DNA of 64,000 nt from Chloroflexi bacterium B3_Chlor (lineage in GTDB: Bacteria > Chloroflexota > Anaerolineae > UBA7937 > B3-Chlor). Of the stretch, positions 60,292 to 64,000 are shown piece by piece. The translations under genes were made by a program, and so were the position numbers. Location of the stretch: contig NJBK01000011.1 of NCBI GenBank assembly GCA_005223035.1, forward strand, positions 1 to 64,000, written 5' to 3'. Numbering within the stretch: position 1 is the first letter of the stretch; each line of letters begins with the position of its first letter. Under the pieces are notes generated by a model. The model did no database searches and was not told where the DNA came from. It saw nothing but the letters and a program-made list of their open reading frames with translations.

Positions 60292-61263
60292 ATGACAGAA
60301 AATGAGCAGCGAGAGCTGCTGCGGAGCAAGATCGTGGAGCGCCTCGACTCTTGCGATGAAGGATCCCTCGTCAAGATCGGGGAGGTGCTGAATTCCATGG
60401 AGGACGCGAGAGGTGAGAAGCGGATCCTCTTCAGCGAGGGCATTACCCGGCGACAGTTCGTGGTGGGCGTCGCGGCTGGTGGGGCCACTCTGGTCTCCAC
60501 CAACCTGGCAACGGGTCTGGTGGCTGGCTCCCTGGGTGCCAAGACGGGACAAGCTGTGGCCGAACTGGAGGGCGAAGTTGAGCTGATCAAGCTGCGGGGC
60601 CTCCTCGCCCTATATGAGAACCTAGAGCGGGTGGGCATAGATGCTATCCTGAGCACAGGCGTCGCTGCTCTCCGCATCTCTCTAGAGGGTGTGGAGAAGG
60701 GGATAACGGCGCTTGAAAACGGTGTGGGCTTGATGGATGCGGGGGTGACAGCGTTGGAGGAGTCTTTCCCCACCATCCGTAGAGGGTTGAGGGTCGTCGA
60801 AAACCTGTTCACCAGCATGGAGAACCGCGTGGCGCGACTCCAGGACTTGATGAGCGAGATCCAGGAGGTCGTTAGTCCCCTCAGCGACGCTGTGGGCAGC
60901 TTCCTTAGCTCCCTCGTCGAACGCGTCCCCGGCGTTGGGCCGGCGATACTGGATGCGCTGGACAGGATATCCGAGCTGGTGGGCACTCTGCCGGACGCCA
61001 TAGGTGAGATCAGGAGCAAGCTCGTGGAGCCGTTGCGGGAGGATTGGTTCACCGACGACGAAGAATCGGGCCTTAAGGGCAGGCTCTTCAACCCGCTCCA
61101 GGAGAACCTGCTGGAGCCACTGGAGGAGTTCCTTGACAATCTTGCCAACGCCATAGACGACTGGCAGGAGCAACTCGTCAACCCCATCGAGCAGGCCCTC
61201 ACCGAGCGAGAGGTCATTAGGGAGCAGATCACGGAGTACAAGGAGCGAGAAGGCATAGCGTGA
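60292..61263 (+). CDS. Tat-signal coiled-coil protein coupled to a penicillin-binding protein
   Basis: 323 residues. Residues 1-50 are acidic and helical, then a twin-arginine signal-like stretch TRRQFVVGVAAGGATLVSTN, placed internally. The rest is a long helical region with heptad-like spacing (VAELEGEVELIKLRGLLALY to the end) and no enzyme motif. GTG of the PBP gene overlaps its stop (GTGA), so the two are made together. I do not recognise the family. A role as exported partner or scaffold of the PBP is inference from coupling. Confidence 0.7.
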   Translation: MTENEQRELLRSKIVERLDSCDEGSLVKIGEVLNSMEDARGEKRILFSEGITRRQFVVGVAAGGATLVSTNLATGLVAGSLGAKTGQAVAELEGEVELIKLRGLLALYENLERVGIDAILSTGVAALRISLEGVEKGITALENGVGLMDAGVTALEESFPTIRRGLRVVENLFTSMENRVARLQDLMSEIQEVVSPLSDAVGSFLSSLVERVPGVGPAILDALDRISELVGTLPDAIGEIRSKLVEPLREDWFTDDEESGLKGRLFNPLQENLLEPLEEFLDNLANAIDDWQEQLVNPIEQALTEREVIREQITEYKEREGIA

Positions 61264-63389
61264 GAGCGTTCAACCTCATCCTGGCCCTGGCAGTGCTCTT
61301 CCTACCGATGGCGGGGTGTGAGGGACCATTGGCGCCCCGGGACCCTCCCACGCCCGAGACCTCACTCCTTCCCGCCCTGCCGACTGCGCAGGCCTATGTG
61401 GACGCGTGGCAAGGGGAGGACTACGAGGCCATGTACGCGTTGCTGTCCTCGTCGGCTCAGGAGGGCATCACGGAGGAGGAGTTCATCTGGGTCCACGAAT
61501 CCGTCATGAAGGAGGCGACTGTCCTCGCTCATCACCTGGAGATCGGTGAGCTCGTGGAGGGGGAAGCAACGGCCCAGGCTGCTTTCACCCTCACCCTGGA
61601 TACAATCTTACTGGGCACCCCGCAAGTAGATAACGAGTTGCGCCTCATCTGGGAAGACGTCGGCTGGAGGGTGGATTGGTCTCCGGAGGTGATTCTTCCT
61701 TCGCTGAGCAGCGACAATCTGGTGTACCTCCACCGCCTTACTTCTACCAGGGCGAACGTCTACGATCGCAACGGCAAACCGTTGGCCGTAGAGGGATCCA
61801 TGGTCACGGTGGGGGTGGTGCCCCAGGACATCGAGGACGAATCCAACCTTCTAGCCGAGCTGAGCCGAATCCTCAACATGAGCTGGCACGACATACAATC
61901 CCTCTATGCGGCTCCCGGCGTTCAACCCCACTGGTTTGTGCCCATCGCCGACCTTTCCTTCGAGGACAGCCTTGTCCACGCGGAAGTGCTGAACTCACTG
62001 CCTGGAGTGATGCTGAGGGAGACACCAATCCGCACCTATCCGCAAGGGGACCTGGCTGCTCACATTGTGGGGTATATGGGAGAGATAAGTCAGCAGGAAT
62101 TGGCTACCCTGGAAGCGCAGGGGTATGTGGAGGGCGATGCCATAGGCAAGGCTGGACTGGAGCGATGGGGGGAGACCTATCTGGCTGGGCGCGCAGGAGG
62201 CTTGCTGACCATTGTCACGCCGGAGGGGAAGTTGGTGGACACAACAGCCGAGTATCCAGCCACCCAGAGCAGAAGCATCTATTCGACGATTGATCTGGAA
62301 CTGCAAAGGATCGCCGAGGAGGCTCTGGGAGATCATCGAGGAGCGGTTGTAGCACTGAACCCCAGCAATGGCGAAGTCCTTGCCATGGCCACCAATCCCC
62401 GTTTCGATCCCAATGAGTTGACCTGGGGGCGCTTCGAAGAGACCCGCTGGGAGGCTCTGGTATCAGATCCGGCTAGTCCGCTGGTTAACCGGGCCACACA
62501 GGGCACGTACCCCAGCGGTTCCGTGTTCAAGGTGGTGACCGCCGCCGCTGGCATGGAGGGTGCGGGATACTCTCCCCAGACCACTATCAACTGCACGGGC
62601 TCCTGGGCAGGACTGGGTCCGGGATGGACAAAGTACGATTGGCTCCGTACAGGTCACGGTGCCATGGATTTCCGCTCTGCGATCGTTCGCTCCTGTGACG
62701 TCTTCTTCTGGGAGATGGGCCTTCGTTTGAACAGCATCGACGCCGACCTTCTGCCCTCTTTTAGTCACGGTTTCGGCTTTGGTGAACCAACAGGCGTAGA
62801 TGCCATAGACGAGAGCGCTGGTCTCGTGCCCGACCCGGAGTGGAAGGAAGAGTTCTTCACAGGCGAGGGGAACCCTTTCTGGGTGCCGGGGGACGCGGTG
62901 AACCTGGCGGTGGGCCAAGGAGACTTGCTGGCGACTCCCCTGCAGGTCGCCAACATGATGGCCGCCATCGCCAACGGGGGCATCCTCTACCAGCCTCACC
63001 TCGTGATGCGCATCTCGGGCACGCCCCAGGAGGAAGAGCAGATCTTCACCTCCTCGGAGAGGGGGCGACTGCCGATCTCCGAGGCGAACTTGCAGATTGT
63101 CCGTGAGGGGCTGGACGGAGTGACCACCGACGCCGGGGGGACAGCTTACTACGCCTTCGATGGAGCGGCATTCACCTCCGCCGGCAAGACCGGCACCGCC
63201 GAGACTCCAGACGAGAAACCTCACGCGTGGTTCGCCGGCTACGCCCCTGTGGAGGACCCGCAGATCGCGGTGGCTGTGGTGGTGGAGAATAGCGGCGAGG
63301 GGTCGGTCTTTGCCGCGCCCATCTGCCGCCAAGTGATGGAAGCGTACCTCTTTGGCCCTCCTCCGGCTGAACCATCCGAGGAGACATAG
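61260..63389 (+). CDS. Class B penicillin-binding protein (transpeptidase), lipoprotein form
   Basis: 709 residues. Lipobox LPMAGC (Cys 20) instead of a membrane anchor; an NTF2-like MecA_N domain (about 40-145); dimerisation domain from TSTRANVYDRNGKPLAVEG; transpeptidase domain from about 340. Active-site motifs: S421-VFK (YPSGSVFKVV), S478-C-D in place of SxN, and K643-TG (AGKTGTAE). The arrangement is that of MecA/PBP3-like enzymes, which cross-link peptidoglycan. Having MecA_N raises the possibility of low beta-lactam affinity, not provable here. GTG start overlaps the upstream stop. Confidence 0.9.
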   Translation: MRAFNLILALAVLFLPMAGCEGPLAPRDPPTPETSLLPALPTAQAYVDAWQGEDYEAMYALLSSSAQEGITEEEFIWVHESVMKEATVLAHHLEIGELVEGEATAQAAFTLTLDTILLGTPQVDNELRLIWEDVGWRVDWSPEVILPSLSSDNLVYLHRLTSTRANVYDRNGKPLAVEGSMVTVGVVPQDIEDESNLLAELSRILNMSWHDIQSLYAAPGVQPHWFVPIADLSFEDSLVHAEVLNSLPGVMLRETPIRTYPQGDLAAHIVGYMGEISQQELATLEAQGYVEGDAIGKAGLERWGETYLAGRAGGLLTIVTPEGKLVDTTAEYPATQSRSIYSTIDLELQRIAEEALGDHRGAVVALNPSNGEVLAMATNPRFDPNELTWGRFEETRWEALVSDPASPLVNRATQGTYPSGSVFKVVTAAAGMEGAGYSPQTTINCTGSWAGLGPGWTKYDWLRTGHGAMDFRSAIVRSCDVFFWEMGLRLNSIDADLLPSFSHGFGFGEPTGVDAIDESAGLVPDPEWKEEFFTGEGNPFWVPGDAVNLAVGQGDLLATPLQVANMMAAIANGGILYQPHLVMRISGTPQEEEQIFTSSERGRLPISEANLQIVREGLDGVTTDAGGTAYYAFDGAAFTSAGKTGTAETPDEKPHAWFAGYAPVEDPQIAVAVVVENSGEGSVFAAPICRQVMEAYLFGPPPAEPSEET

Positions 63390-63458
63390 AGCCTGCAAGG
63401 GCAGAAGGTGTCGCTCCAAGACTGCCCTAGGGGAGGAGTAGGCCAGAGCCCGGGCTCA

Positions 63459-63631
63459 CGTGGCGGCGCACCGTCCGTGGCCTGCAGCTACACCCACGAT
63501 GGCAGTGCGACGCTGACGCAGCTGACCAATCACCCAGCGATACGACGTTCCAGGAAGGAGACATCGCGCTGACGGTCACCACCTTCGAGGACGAGTTGAC
63601 GGAGGTTCACTTCGAAAGCCTACGCGTCTAG
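63459..63631 (+). pseudogene. C-terminal scrap of a LamG/DUF1080-like protein
   Basis: SVACSYTHDGSATLTQLTNH then, after a frame change near 63535, DTTFQEGDIALTVTTFEDEL and HFESLRV before TAG 63629-63631. The ending resembles that of concanavalin-like domains (GDIAL, FDN-V). No start or upstream part is found. Confidence 0.5.
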
Positions 63632-63677
63632 GCTCCGTGAGAAGAAGAGCCCAATCCGGGCCTACAGAGTCACGACG

Positions 63678-63709
63678 AGGCGTGTCAAAAAGGCACGCCT
63701 TTTGCTTTT
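63678..63709 (+). terminator. Intrinsic terminator before ychF
   Basis: AGGCGTG / CACGCCT stem with a nine-base loop followed by TTTGCTTTT. Confidence 0.8.
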
Positions 63710-63730
63710 GGGTCTAGTGTAGAGATGTGG

Positions 63731-63736
63731 TATACT
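63731..63736 (+). promoter_or_regulatory. Possible -10 box of ychF
   Basis: TATACT, with a poor -35 (TTGGGT) 17 bases upstream. About 60 bases before the ychF start. Confidence 0.4.
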
Positions 63737-63802
63737 TGTCAACAGTAGAGGACCTGCCAAGGAATAGCACCTATGCTTTCCAGCAGCAGGGGTATTCGGA
63801 AG

Positions 63803-64000
63803 ATGAGCTTGCAGATCGGCATCGTCGGCTTGCCTAACGTGGGCAAGTCAACCCTATTCAATTCTCTGACCGGGGCCGGAGCGCAGGTGGCTTCCTATCC
63901 GTTCACCACTATCGAACCCAACGTGGGCGTGGTGGACGTGCCCGATGAGCGACTGCTGAAGATCGCCGCCCTGGTGAACCCAGAGAAGGTCACCCCCACG
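63803..64000 (+). CDS. ychF: Obg-family ATPase/GTPase YchF, N-terminal part
   Basis: Cut by the window end; 66 residues visible from ATG 63803. An in-frame ATG at 63773 would add ten unmatched residues. [20 protein letters not shown] is the P-loop, with [20 protein letters not shown] as switch I and the following strand. YchF (OLA1) proteins bind ATP rather than GTP and act on the ribosome in stress responses. Single gene in view. Confidence 0.92.
   Translation, partial: MSLQIGIVGLPNVGKSTLFNSLTGAGAQVASYPFTTIEPNVGVVDVPDERLLKIAALVNPEKVTPT

Noticed and set aside
1-64000. tRNA genes
   Set aside because: Intergenic regions were scanned by eye for T-loop and D-arm patterns; no convincing cloverleaf was found.

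Overview
The window is about 60% G+C, with many GTG and TTG starts and clear Shine-Dalgarno sites. The gene set points to a Chloroflexota bacterium, probably Anaerolineae-like: Agl23/TIGR03663-type membrane proteins, many DUF11, SpaA and SdrD_B surface proteins, bacterial S21, a CarD-like regulator and GLKPAPT-type palindromic repeats. This placement is inference; the window holds no rRNA or tRNA gene.

Layout. 1-7.7 kb: thioredoxin-like tail plus CcdA, a two-domain lipoprotein, a DUF3800 protein, an unknown helical protein, a Tat-exported phosphoesterase, a NifU/IscU-like protein and a Yip1 protein. 8.3-17.5 kb: four exported proteins on the + strand (Ig/CARDB lipoprotein, LysM protein, Asp-box propeller, multiheme cytochrome c), with the dead start of a second LysM-type gene. 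17.7-20.4 kb: a tyrosine recombinase under a consensus promoter, a CarD-like regulator and rpsU; the recombinase 3' end and its downstream element occur twice. 20.6-31.3 kb: glycosyltransferases, a small protein, an exonuclease-family protein, an M20 peptidase, pyruvate kinase, an MscS channel and a PfkB kinase. 31.5-35.7 kb: three tandem MFS exporters and a fourth reduced to its two ends. 36.5-46.9 kb: a ten-repeat DUF11 surface protein and two large membrane proteins, one ending in an NHL propeller and one carrying an in-frame palindromic repeat. 47.2-50.4 kb: bifunctional Rel and a triple-HTH protein. 50.8-56.9 kb: a convergent pair in which each gene has its own c-di-GMP-I riboswitch, a papain-like cysteine protease (+) and a 1187-residue repeat surface protein (-). 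57-64 kb: degenerate response regulators, an SdrD_B protein, broken genes, a Tat/coiled-coil protein coupled to a class B penicillin-binding protein, and the start of ychF.

The most interesting module is 50.8-56.9 kb. Both the protease and the repeat surface protein look controlled by cyclic di-GMP at the RNA level, and they share a terminator. The pairing recalls the LapG/LapA logic of protease and adhesin, but with unrelated proteins and with riboswitches. A second unusual locus is the recombinase region, where a non-coding element is preserved better than the recombinase copy it follows. Gene decay is frequent: dead TPR, LysM-type, recombinase, MFS, response-regulator, TolB-like and LamG-like genes are all visible.
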